A stretch of 64,000 bases of DNA from Axinella damicornis (lineage: Eukaryota > Porifera > Demospongiae > Axinellida > Axinellidae): assembly GCA_963931865.1 (NCBI GenBank), contig OZ007511.1, forward strand, positions 10,925,396 to 10,989,395, given 5' to 3'. The position numbers and the translations under genes were made by a program. Position 1 is the stretch's first letter. Every line of letters starts with the position of its first letter. This document shows, in pieces, positions 12,046 to 22,086 of this stretch. The notes beneath the pieces are model-generated. The model did no database searches. It was not told the DNA's origin and saw only the letters and a program-made list of their open reading frames with translations.

Positions 12046-12114
12046 AGCTGGAGTGTTTGGGGGGAGAATCTTCCCCCCCCCCCCCCCCCCCCCCCCCCAG
12101 TAGATAGAACCCTG
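11745..12114. mobile_element. Short TIR element carrying G30 and C26 tracts
   Basis: The ends CAGGGTTCTATCTA (11,745) and TAGATAGAACCCTG (ending 12,114) are inverted. Inside are 30 consecutive G (12,015–12,044) and 26 consecutive C (12,073–12,098), with a 28-nt gap between them that could form a long G:C hairpin. The small ORF inside is not recognised. Confidence 0.65.
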
Positions 12115-12433
12115 GCATCCTCAATTTTCCTACTACAGAAGATTATTTAAGGTAGAACCCCATGACGCTTCATACACCTGTTGAGAACCATGTACTTCAT
12201 GCATTCGGCCAATAATTGTTATAAATAAAATATACGAACAATAAAATAATTGTTATAAATAAAATATACGAACAATAAAATTACTATGCAGTCAAAATGA
12301 TGCATAGACGAGTCCTTTTCTGGATGTCATAAAGGAGGTTTTCTTGTACCAGTCAGTATATCTGCCGAACAAACAAAGAGTGCAGTCATGAGCCACATAA
12401 TGTACATAAAACTGTAGCTAAGTGGGACAATTA

Positions 12434-12528
12434 TAGCCTCCTTCTCAGCCCAGCGTTTGTCGCTTGCAGTACTAATGCGGTACTGCAAGTGACAAACGCT
12501 GGGGTGAGAAGGCCTGAGAATGAAGCTA
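12434..12528. mobile_element. Hairpin MITE, TAGCCTCGTTCCCAGG family
   Basis: A nearly perfect foldback runs from TAGCCTCCTTCTCAG to its complement CTGAGAATGAAGCTA, with a core of CAGCGTTTGTCGCTTGCAGT and its inverted partner. Related copies lie at 14,705–14,810, 40,754–40,837 and 50,366–50,440, with partial ones near 14,900, 20,845, 40,520, 54,270, 57,728 and 62,221. Confidence 0.8.
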
Positions 12529-12904
12529 GGACAAAACGCTACAACTTATTTATGGGAAGCCCTGGCGGTTCTGGTGTACCACCCAATGGTCCCATCAAAT
12601 TTGTACATGTAATCCATCATTCTTTGTGATGGCATTTGCAGATCAATTAAATTGTTCCACTACAATTTGTGGGGGGTGATTGCTTCTTGGCATCATGTAA
12701 AGTGCTATGAGGCACTACATACCTGCCATATTGAATCATCGTAGAGTCGGTATACTCTATCCACGGGGAAGGCGTGGACACAATACATCACAATACTGTT
12801 CATTTTCAAGTGTTCATGACCAACAAAACTCCTGGTGGCATGAACCGCCCAAACCATGTGATGGACCAGGGCGGCCTGTAGCACAACTGCAAAATAATGC
12901 TTAC

Positions 12905-13008
12905 CATCAAAGAGGGTATACCATGGCAACTGCACGTAAGTCAGGTGTGCAAACAGAAGTGAGTGTCCTCCTTCTCTTTGTTTCCTGAGGAGAGAAAGAA
13001 GTGTATAC
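12905..13008 (-). pseudogene. Orphan KIAA0930 penultimate exon (relic in segmental copy A)
   Basis: On the minus strand this encodes HSLLFAHLTYVQLPWYTLF before a GTAAG-type donor. The stretch is the same as the penultimate coding exon of the intact KIAA0930 homologue at 49,203→49,099. The relic is 104 nt against 105 nt, so one base is lost. The equivalent of the final exon, near 12,610–12,650, is degraded, and no upstream KIAA0930 exons are nearby. Flanking DNA from about 12,170 to 15,130 matches 47,850–49,880. This is the truncated 3' end of a duplicated segment. Confidence 0.8.
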
Positions 13009-13269
13009 CTAACCAAGTATATATCGCTAGCCATTATGTGCTAAAGTGAAAGATTGTTACATGAACATGGTCCCTAGGCAAATAGGTATGTACCACCAAG
13101 TGCCTGCATGGTCATTCATTCTGTACCGGAGTTCAGGGTGTCAACATCCAAACAAGCTCACTCTACACACCCTTTGAAAACGTCACGGGTTCTACCTTAA
13201 ATAATCTTCTATCCAATCGGTCTGTACAGACAATGGGAGCAAAGTTACAGATTCAACATTTCACTAGGG

Positions 13270-14146
13270 AACTCACAATACACTACTGGTAGGGGAAAAT
13301 CGTGTCACATTACACTCCTGGTAGCCAGTGGTAGGGGAACATTATGCTGCGTAATTAATGTAAATAATGTAAATAACTCGTTTGAGTGATAGGAATGGCG
13401 TACAAAGATTCTGACTACACCGTCATGATCGCTATCATGCACAATGCATACAACTTTGGTGCTGAAACCTACCTTGGTGGTGGAGATACAAGCGCTTTTG
13501 TCGTACAGTCGGCTTGATCACTCTCTACAGCTCTTTCGAAAGGCCCACAAAGATTCTGACCATACGGCCGTGATTGCTGTTGCTCACATGCCGAAATTCA
13601 CCGTGCTGGTGAAGTTGTGAGAGCTGTAATAAGTTCTTGTCTTCCCATTGGCCGCCATTGCTGACTCGATCGACTAAGCATGGTCCTCACGTGACGTGTG
13701 CGTTAGTTGGAATGAGCTGCAATGCAATACCTAGCTTGCGCGACCGGCGAGTTGTAACCAATTGCAACGCGGCTACCAGGAGTGTGTTTGCCCCTTGTAA
13801 TTAAATGTTTGACTACTTAGGAATGGCCTACAAAAATTCTGATTACATCATCGTGATCGCTATCATGCACTGACACAAATGTTTATAGTGAGCAAAGTCT
13901 TCATTAAAGTTTGGTGCTGTAACACACCTTGGTGGTGGAGATACAAGCAGTTTTGTTTTCTCATCGGTCGCCATTGCTTGAGCAATCTGTTGGACTTTTG
14001 TTGCCATTACAGCTCTCATGAAAGGCCCACAAAGATTCTGACCACACAGTGTTGATCGCTGGCATTCACTGATGCTTATATTCCGAAACTCACCGTGCTG
14101 GTGAAACTGTGAACACTGTTACAGTAATAACTTATGGTCTTCCCTT
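13270..14146. repeat. Promoter/first-exon-like repeat units (array 2, right end cut by a MITE)
   Basis: Starts with TTACACTCCTGGTAG-type short units (about 13,280–13,345). One full long unit (13,350–13,800, ending AGGAGTGTGTTTGCCCCTTG) and a second partial unit follow. The second breaks off inside TCTTCCCTTTG at 14,147, where a CAAGGGGGTGACAC element begins. It is more diverged than array 1. Confidence 0.75.
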
Positions 14147-14147
14147 T

Positions 14148-14270
14148 GCAAGGGGGTGACACTCCCATATTCGCTGTAGACACAGCTGTGACCGAGCATA
14201 TAGGCAGATCTTGACCCCGTACATTAAGCAAGGGGTGGAGTCGCTACGCATTTTTTCGTATATTATCAGA
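14148..14270. mobile_element. Fragment of a CAAGGGGGTGACAC MITE
   Basis: It shares the end CAAGGGGGTGACACTCCCAT and internal CAGCTGTGACCG and TTGACCCCGTA motifs with the complete element at 30,655–30,923. The other terminus is not found. Confidence 0.65.
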
Positions 14271-14373
14271 TTAATTGTGGGGGCAACCATGAGAAGGCTG
14301 GACATGCATCAGCAACTGGCACGAATCATGAGGAAACATAATATACTCTGCACATTAGTGATAACTTAGTATG

Positions 14374-14502
14374 GGATCTACTACGTCGACACGGAGGTTA
14401 TGCGATTTATCCTCCGCAGGAAAGTTTGGCCGAGGCGAAGCCGAGGCTAAACTTTCCCAAGGAGAATAAACCGCATAACCTCTGTGTCAACGTAGTAGAT
14501 CC
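14374..14502. mobile_element. Foldback element with GGATCTACTACGT ends
   Basis: The termini GGATCTACTACGT and ACGTAGTAGATCC are inverted. The arms continue through GAGGTTATGCG and the AAGTTTGGCC/GGCTAAACTTT pair around a short centre. A second element with closely related ends sits at 30,199–30,303. Confidence 0.75.
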
Positions 14503-14505
14503 AGC

Positions 14506-14656
14506 TTCTACCACAGACATAACCTCCAAGTCAAGTTAGTAGCTGGATCCGGCACACTGTTCTCAGCACAGTGTGGTTCGATTATGCCATTGCGGAGGAT
14601 AACTGATTTATCCTCCGCGGTACATCAAAGGATCGCCCACGCACTGTGGTAGAATC
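14506..14656. mobile_element. Foldback element with TTCTACCACAG ends
   Basis: TTCTACCACAG and CTGTGGTAGAA bracket about 150 bp and directly abut the preceding foldback element. The interior shares the TATCCTCCGC motif with that element, so the two may be related or nested. Confidence 0.55.
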
Positions 14657-14704
14657 CAAACTAAGCCTCACAATGCTGGCAGGAACTCTGCAGTGTACCA
14701 TACC

Positions 14705-14810
14705 TAGCCTTGTTCCCAGGCCTCCTCACCCCAGCATTGGTCGCTTGCAGTGCTAACGCGGGGGTACTGCAAGCGACAAATGTTGGGGTAAGAAGGCCTG
14801 GGCGAGGCTA
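14705..14810. mobile_element. Hairpin MITE, TAGCCTCGTTCCCAGG family
   Basis: TAGCCTTGTTCCCAGGCC pairs with GGCCTGGGCGAGGCTA, and TCGCTTGCAGT pairs with TACTGCAAGCGA around a small loop containing a G run. A half copy follows at about 14,895–14,965. Confidence 0.8.
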
Positions 14811-15242
14811 TACCATACTACTTGGGAATGTGCCACTCCTCCACACATCCACCCAACATTGATCCACCTATGCCACTGCACGTGACGAGTTTTACCAGGC
14901 CTTCCCTCACATTAGTACTGCAAGTGACAAACGCTGGGATGAGAAGGCCTGGGAACGAGGTAGCCATATGGTGCATGCTGTTGTACGTAAATGGTGCAGC
15001 ATGACACCATGCTTCAGAGTGTGTATACCGCACAAGTTGACACATTAATGGCTTTGTGAAGTTTATTGTCTGTCTCATATCCACACCATTTTGTGGCAGT
15101 TGACCTATGTTCCGCGATTAATAATAAATGTACCCTCATGACTTCTAACTATATAGCATGCAGTATCATGCATTCTATATTGATTTGCATGCTTGGTTTG
15201 GGATTTGTAGTTTCTCTTGCAAGTAAATCATAAGGGCATACA

Positions 15243-15244
<2 letters not shown>

Positions 15245-15292
<48 letters not shown>

Positions 15293-15303
15293 GGGGGGGG
15301 GGG
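15245..15303. repeat. (GT)n microsatellite running into a G28 tract
   Basis: About 15 GT dinucleotides are followed by 28 consecutive G (15,276–15,303). Confidence 0.95.
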
Positions 15304-15734
15304 TACACAAATATTTGAACTGTACAGCAAACTGGCAAACTGGTAGTTGATTGGGTGAATCTCAAAAATTGGGGGGGTTACGCCCTTCATTCACTATGAT
15401 AAATTTGAAGTTAATAGAGAACACTATGGCATTCTCTGCACGATCTGATATAGTAATTGTCACCTGACAAAATACCTAGGGCCCAACTACTACAGTAAAA
15501 GTAATGGTAGAACTGAATTGCTGCAAAGTTATAGCTAACTCTACTTATTAAGTTCAACAACACTAGCTAGTCAAACACTCCAACTGAGCTGTCACAATTA
15601 TCTATAGCTTTGTGTATTGTGGCCACACTGCCCTTAGTGAGGAGTATGGTAAACTTACTGAGATCTTCGCACAGTGTTATGCATTCTAATGATTCGTTTC
15701 TCTGAACATGTCACTATGGTAACATCTAAACCTG

Positions 15735-16671
15735 ACACTCACTACGGGATGGTGTTGGTTGGGTAGTGAATACAGTGTAGCCAATGAATCTTCTGGTTTG
15801 ATGGTAGTCATAGTAATCAGAGGTTGTTGACTTCCTGTTGTACATGCAGAGGGAGATACCAGCAGAGTGATTACACTCACTACATGAAGGTGTTGGTATG
15901 GCAGTGAATACAGTATAGCCAATGAGGGTATTAGTCACATGCAGCAATCAGAGGTTGTTGAGTTCCTATTGGACATGCAGAGGGAGATAGTTCATACAAC
16001 GAACTGGTGGGCACAAACACAACAGAGATGCTCAACATTAATTCAGTGATCAGAGTTAATGTGAACATCTAAACAAGTACCAAACAATGAAACCAGACAA
16101 CCACAGACAGCCTTACCAGTGGGTTTCTGCCACAGAAGATGCTGTACTTGTCCAGAGTGGCACGAAGGCTCCGGTACGTTGCTCCATTAGTATCACTAGT
16201 CTTCCACATGAGAAAGAGGCGAAAACATCTCATGATGGGGTTGTACCGCTCATCAGGGAACTGCTCACAGTAGCTGTAGAAATGACGAGCATCAAGAATA
16301 CCAAACATTCATAGTGCTGCGTGTGTGGGGATTTGTTCCATCAGCTTGAACTTAGTGTAGATGTCAGCAGCGAGATCATGTAGGAAGTTGTCATCAACTT
16401 CTTCATTTGCTATTTCATTAATACGTCTCTCATGCATGCCGTGGTAGGGTTCAAAGTGGAGGGCTTTCTCCAGCTTGACAGTCTTTCTGCCAGTTGTGTC
16501 AACAATGAAATTTTGTGTTGGAACAGTATTGACAACCTTCACAACTTCATCAGCTACACTGTACAATGTGAGCTCACTTGAACTAGGCAGAGGGTAGCTG
16601 GACAAGTTTGATGGATCAATCAACAGCTCAGTGGTACATATCGCAGGACAAAGTTCCTCCTTTGCTTCCAT
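15735..16671 (-). pseudogene. 3' remnant of ankyrin–Roc–COR gene (remnant 1)
   Basis: Minus-strand coding homology runs from EAKEELCPAI through the end of the COR region and the death-like segment to CGRNPL and a GTAAGG donor (about 16,671→16,122). A stop codon near 16,309 splits the frame just before MFGILDARHFYSY, and the ankyrin, Roc and most COR sequence is missing. Downstream, two tandem copies of the family's 3' block (last-exon acceptor plus about 110 bp) lie at about 15,735–15,870 and 15,870–15,990. It is closest to copy B. Confidence 0.85.
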
Positions 16672-16734
16672 ACAGTATCTATGGTTAGGTGACAGTTACA
16701 TACAGCAGGTGATAAACCGAACGGCTTGGGAACG

Positions 16735-16985
16735 AGACCACGATCTAATATACCCCTTCTGTGTACGTACATATTAAGTTTGACGTTCGTTCATGAGTAA
16801 AATTTGAGCAAGAAAGAAGCACATGGCGGCCCTGGGACCTGCAATCCTCGGAACTTGCAGTGCAAAGCACGAAGGTGCTACGAGAGCCTATCCTGTTAAG
16901 TGAACAATGAAGGCGAAAAAATTCTCTATGCACTGCCTCCGGCAGTGTGTAATATTGCCCCCCCCCCCCCCCCCCCCCCCCCCTT
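16735..16985. mobile_element. Partial copy of the CAGGGGCGGCGGCACG element, ending in C26
   Basis: The reverse complement matches 31,430–31,700, sharing the stretches that include GCCGGAGGCAGTG, GCACCTTCGTGCTTT and GCCGCCATGTGC. It lies between the two ankyrin–Roc remnants and ends in 26 consecutive C (16,958–16,983). It explains a glycine-rich spurious frame on the minus strand. Confidence 0.75.
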
Positions 16986-17099
16986 TCACAAATCCTGTAT
17001 CCGCCCTTGATAATGATTATGAGGCTGTTAGCTCTGTGTGTTGTAAATAATCTTGCTGGGACAAAATTTGATCTTACTGCATTTTGGATATGCAGCCTG

Positions 17100-18650
17100 A
17101 TGACGTTTGTTTCTCTGCTATGGTAACAGTAAACCTGACACTCACAATGGGAAGGTGTTCCAGGTATGGTAGTGAATACAGTGTAGCCCATGAATCTTCT
17201 GCTTTGATGGTAGTCATACTAATCAGAGGTTGTTGACCACCTGTTGGACATGCAGAGGGAGATACCAGCAGAGAGATGTCAGGTTGTGAATATTACCAAA
17301 AATTACAATGAGCAGATGCACATAACACCACAACCATAGGATGAAGTATTGCCCAATACAGGGGAGGGTATGAAGACTAAGAAAGAAACCATTCATCTAA
17401 CGGATGCTCTTAGTACACAACCAATCACACAATACAAAACTGTAATTGGGTTTAGCTCTACAAGGAGCAACTATACTTACCCTAATTAGTTCTTAGCACA
17501 ATAAATTAAGCTGCTGCACATCCAGCTTCAAAACAAAGACAATGCCACGCACTTCAACAGGAGTACCACGTACAGACTTGCAGCATACCACTCCCAAAGG
17601 CTCACACCACAATGCTCAAGCTGCCATCCTAGTACTAACTGATTCTTGTTCAGCTATAGTTGTTGCTGTCACAACTTTATGATCAGTTGTATACAGGGAT
17701 AATTAAGTCATGAGGTCATTGCTGCAACCATGCACCATGCAGGGTTGTGTGCTCAGAAATAGCAACACCACACACCTGAACAAGGGATGTTCACGGGGTG
17801 CTCTTGTTCTCCACACCAGAGGATGTTCCTCCTGCCTCACTGCTGCCAGCATCAATCACCATTGATATCTGCATGTAAATACACCGCAAAAAACACTCAA
17901 AAGGTGTACCTTCCACTAGTTTCAACCAGTAACTCACCGGGTTTCTGCCACAGAAGGTGCTGTACTTGTCCAGAGTGGTGCGAAGGCTCTGGTATGTTGA
18001 TCCATTAGTGTCATATATACTTCTTCCGTGTCAGAAAGAGGCGAAAGCACCTCATGACGGGATTGTACTTCTCTTTAGGAAACTGCTCGCAATAGTTGTA
18101 GAACTCACGATCGTCGGGAATGTTGAACATTCAAAATGCTTCCCACATAGGAATTCGCTCCATCGACATGGTGTGGATGTTAGCAGCAAGATCTTGTAAG
18201 AAGCAATCACCCACTTCTTGGACTTTGGCACAACTCCAGTGCTGGTAGCTATGTTGTGATGGTGCTTGAAATTGTCTGGAGCAAAAATGGTGCCATTGAT
18301 CTCAGAGAGCAGAACTTGTTTGTCAATGGTCACCCACCCTGCTTCACTGAATCAGAGTCTTCCGTGTTGGGTAGAGCAGGTGTCCACCATCACTCAGGCT
18401 GCCCAGTAATGGAGACAGTAAGCTTGGTTCAGTTGGTAGAAGAGCATCATCTTCTGCTGTAATGTAGGTACAAATTTCCCTAACACTGCAGGCAACTTGT
18501 GTGTGGAGCTTAGTGGTAACAAAGGCATGTAACAAGTGAGGGTATATAATTTCTTTCCGTTCCGAAGCTGTTGTTTATCTCAGTGCTGTACAGCTGGATT
18601 CAATCGTGTTGCAGATCTAATTAATCCTCTGGAAACCAGTGCAATCCTGG
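17100..18650 (-). pseudogene. 3' remnant of ankyrin–Roc–COR gene (remnant 2)
   Basis: Minus-strand homology starts near 18,650 in the segment after the GTPase (SSCTALR), continues through LHTQVACSVREICTYITAED and LLSPLLGSLSDGGHLLY, then shifts frame near 18,360. It resumes at GTIFAPDNFKHHHNIATSTG, jumps to the death-like segment (about 18,215→17,940), and is broken by stops there (near 18,130 and 18,020). The family's 3' block follows at 17,140–17,275. The gene is clearly dead and internally deleted between COR and the C-terminus. It resembles copies A and M more than B. Confidence 0.82.
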
Positions 18651-19183
18651 TTACTTTATAGCAATGTGGGTATGATCCACTTGGAATGTGTACGAGACAG
18701 ATTCCGGCAGCCCCAGTTGAGTAGGCGAAATGGCACTAATTCATTATTAGTAGGCGAAATGGGAGAGGCGAAGTGGCACCAATCCAAATTGTGATTACCA
18801 CATGCAGAGTTTACACAGCCTATGTACATGTTAACCACACTGTTTGCACGTCATACTGGGAGATGGTGGTAGTGGATACCATATGGCAGTTGCACACTCT
18901 TATTGTTATGAACTCTTGATTGAATAAGTCATGATGTTTGGTAGCTAATGATGGACTTAGATTGAGCAGGTAAAAATGAGGTGGGAAACATGTTACATAA
19001 TGATACAAAACTTAAAGTTTCTGTGGTGTTCAATACAGCAGGTGACTGATTCGCTAAATAGTTACGGAATAACTTCTTCTGTATTCTGGGCTGGTAACAG
19101 GTTCAAACCTACAGGGTTTGAGCAGAAAAGTTGATAAATTCAACTCACACTACTTCCTACATGTTCAGTCCTGAAGTCTGGTG
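18651..19183. other. Degraded flank of the duplicated unit
   Basis: No gene. A stretch near 19,025–19,120 (CAGCAGGTGACTGATTCG and GGTTCAAACCTACAGGG) is a diverged match to 3235–3310 and 41,950–42,030, DNA lying downstream of the intact ankyrin–Roc genes. A short internal repeat of GTAGGCGAAATGG occurs at about 18,721 and 18,751. Confidence 0.5.
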
Positions 19184-19883
19184 TAGCGTAAACCACCAAT
19201 TATCGGCATGACCTTATTATCGGCACCCGACATACCGATTATCGGCGCTTAGTAAACGGAGAGTAAGTGGCGAAAATACGGATTCCGTTCGCATTACGTC
19301 ATCGTCGCGCAAGCTGTTTACAAGGCTGAAGCTTTGCAGAAGGTTTGTCTTTGTTTAAAAGGTTATAACTGGATGTCATTTACTGTCCTTTTAGCCATTT
19401 TATGTTGTAGGGCTGTTCATGTCTAATCAAAACAAGCGTAGGGGGAGACCGCGACCTTGGGTCCTCTCCTGCCACTGGATCAGATCGACTTTTGAGGACG
19501 ACTAGCATGACTGTGCTGGATCAGAATGGGTGGAGTGCGTGTGCAAGAGATGGCTCCACGAATGTGCCACGTACTGGATGTGGAAGAAAGAGAATTGTTT
19601 TGCTTTTACTGTGTAGTGTGATGAACTAATTTTATTCAAAAATTCATATATTGAAGGGGTTGCATGCTTTGGTGTTTTTTTTTCACTGGGTGGTAGATAG
19701 AATGGTCATGAACCTGGGGGATTTGTGGTGGATTTTTGTGGCCTTCAGGGGATGGAGGTGAGTTGATGCCATCAGCATGTGCCGATAATTGACCCAGGAT
19801 TATCTATGGGAGTACTAGTATAGGCAGTGACGATAATACGTACAGTGTGCCGATAATTGATTTGCGTGAGGTTGCATTCGCTA
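19184..19883. mobile_element. Pogo-like DNA transposon relic with terminal-exon fragment
   Basis: The inverted ends contain TAGCG followed by AATTATCGGCA; the right end reads TGCCGATAATT then CGCTA. On the plus strand around 19,420–19,620 a broken frame encodes NKRRGRPRPWV, AT-hook-like, then W-x-x-C-V-C-x-R-W-L-H-x-C. That pattern resembles the zinc-finger tail of pogo/Tigger transposases. No intact transposase core is present. Confidence 0.55.
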
Positions 19884-20035
19884 GTGCACCACTAAAAGCC
19901 GGAAATACATAACAGCTTTAAAGGTGGTAGGGCTTATAGAGGGCGTGACGGTCTATACGTCGGTGCAAGTTTGGTATCCTGGAACCGTTCCTAGACGATG
20001 CTGCAAATCATGCAAATTCAGGTGACGACGCTACA

Positions 20036-20520
20036 GGACACTAGATCCAGGATGCACTAGATCCAGGATGCACTAGATCCCGGATGCACTAGATCCAGGA
20101 TGCACTAGATCCAGGACACACTAGATCCAGGATGCACTAGATCCAGGATGCACTAGATCCAGGACACACTAGATCCAGGATGCACTAGATCCAGGACGCA
20201 CTAGATCCGGGATGCACTATATCCGGGATGCGCTAGATCCAGGACGCACTAGATCCAGGACGCACTTGATCTAGGACGCACTAGATCCAGGACACACTAG
20301 ATCCAGGACGCACTAGATCCAGGATGCACTATATCCGGGATGCACTAGATCCAGGACGCACTAGATCCAGGACGCACTAGATCCAGGATGCACTTGATCA
20401 CTAAATCCAGATACAGGACGCACTAGATCCAGGATGCACTAGATCCAGGATGCACTAGATCCAGGACGCACTAGATCCAGGATGCACTAGATCCAGGACG
20501 CACTAGATCCAGGACGCATT
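20036..20520. repeat. 16-bp satellite array (ACTAGATCCAGGATGC)
   Basis: About 30 head-to-tail copies of ACTAGATCCAGGATGC, with recurring variants ending GACGC or GACAC and substitutions such as TATATCC. One interruption occurs near 20,396–20,415. There are no unique spacers. Confidence 0.95.
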
Positions 20521-21328
20521 CCATACGAGAAGTATGCGGAAGTAACAGACTAGTAACAGCTCTAGTGCTGACATTCGCTGGGATTCAGTCACTTCAGTGG
20601 GGTCAGTCCAAGTGACTTCCTACGTGATGCTAAATAAACACTTGAGTGTGGTAGACAAGACTTCATTTACAGTGAGGCTGCATGGTCACATACTCAGTAC
20701 AGGCACGTAGTACTGTATAGCCCACTATAAATGTACGTGACATCACAGAACTGTTTCCAGAAATGTTTCCAATTAAGGCCTGCACTGTCCTAATACACCC
20801 CAACCCTTGAGCACACCCCAAATGATATTCACGAGGCATGGTTTCCACGTTCCCAGGTCCCTCCCAAAAAGCTGGGAGGAGCCACGGAAGGAGGTTAAAC
20901 TTAACCTCATTCTCAGACCTCCGCCCAGCTAGATTTTATCTCGCAGCTGTAGTGTGGAGAAAAATGGGAACGAGGCTAGGCTAAACTTTGGGGTACAAGA
21001 CTGTTCACAAACAACTGATGAATTTAATAGGCAACAAAATGAGGCTTTCATCAATACTGTGGGTGTCAACAGGCCAACTAGGATGCTGATGCTTCTGGTG
21101 TGTACAATAGTCCCAAGGTCAAGTATTGATTGCTGCTCTCAATATTAATGTGGCAACTACTGAATAGTTATACCGTATATTGGGAAATTTTCGTTGTTCA
21201 CGAATGCCACAATTTATCACGCGAAATAATTTACGAACACTGAGGAAAGCAGATAAATATTATGGTAACGAACACGTGTACATTACTGCGCAATTCACGG
21301 CTCTGTAGCTGTTTCGCTGCTTTCAACG
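20521..21328. other. No clear gene; partial hairpin-MITE ends
   Basis: CGTTCCCAGGTCCCTCC at about 20,850 and GGGAACGAGGCTA at about 20,965–20,977 are the two termini of a larger member of the TAGCCTCGTTCCCAGG family. The stretch 21,170–21,300 resembles a leader region of the short gene model that follows, but no promoter motif is certain. Confidence 0.45.
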
Positions 21329-21451
21329 ATGGACTTCCAGCCTGACTCAAGACAGAAATACCTTCTCAAAGTATCACTCAAGTGGACGGAGAGGTTCAAG
21401 ATGTGGGAACAGCACATTGAGCACACGGTGCGAAGGAGCGGGCCGGAATTG
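21329..21451 (+). CDS. Possible first coding exon of an unrecognised gene
   Basis: An ATG opens 41 codons (MDFQPDSRQKYLLKVSLKW, then basic and aromatic residues) ending exactly at a strong GTAAGT donor in phase 0. I do not recognise the sequence, and no matching downstream exon was found on the plus strand before the minus-strand ankyrin–Roc gene. It may be an orphan first exon, a mobile-element fragment or chance. Confidence 0.3.
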
Positions 21452-22086
21452 GTAAGTACTTACATTTGTCACAGCCATGGTGCATGGGTCTGCAGCAGCT
21501 CGAGTCTTCCCGAAGAAGCTGGGTCAGCGTGTTAGTGAAGTACAGCAAGGTCCGAGTCGGTAACCTTCGATCACCGCAGTTTGCGACAATTTTACAACAT
21601 GAATGATTGTCACACGTCAACACAAAAATTTCCCGATATATGGAAACAATTGGGAAGGGAATCAACAATAGGTTGTGACACATCTCTGCCCAGTGTCTCT
21701 ATGGCAACCAGGGAACAACTCAATGAATAAAGTTTGCTCCAAGACACACCTGAATACAAGATTGTGATGCTCTCCCACCAACTGAAGAGAGAGGTATATA
21801 GTGGCTCCCGTCATTTCGTGTCGATCCATCCTTGCATGACCACAATCTGTAGACACAAACAATAGACTTCACACACGCACCTCTAACAAAATATTCCATC
21901 ACATGACAAAATTCATGTTGTCTCAAATTTACTTCCTCATGGCTCAAACAGACAGCACTCAGTCTTGCTGTGGAGTAAACACAATCTAAACATGTTACTA
22001 TGGTAACCACCACTCACTATGGGAAGGTGTTCCTGGTATGGTAGTGAATACAATGTAGCCAATGAATCTTCTGGTAGTCATAGTAA

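Noticed and set aside
20036..20520. CRISPR-like array
   Set aside because: The 16-bp units are contiguous without unique spacers, and the setting is animal DNA.
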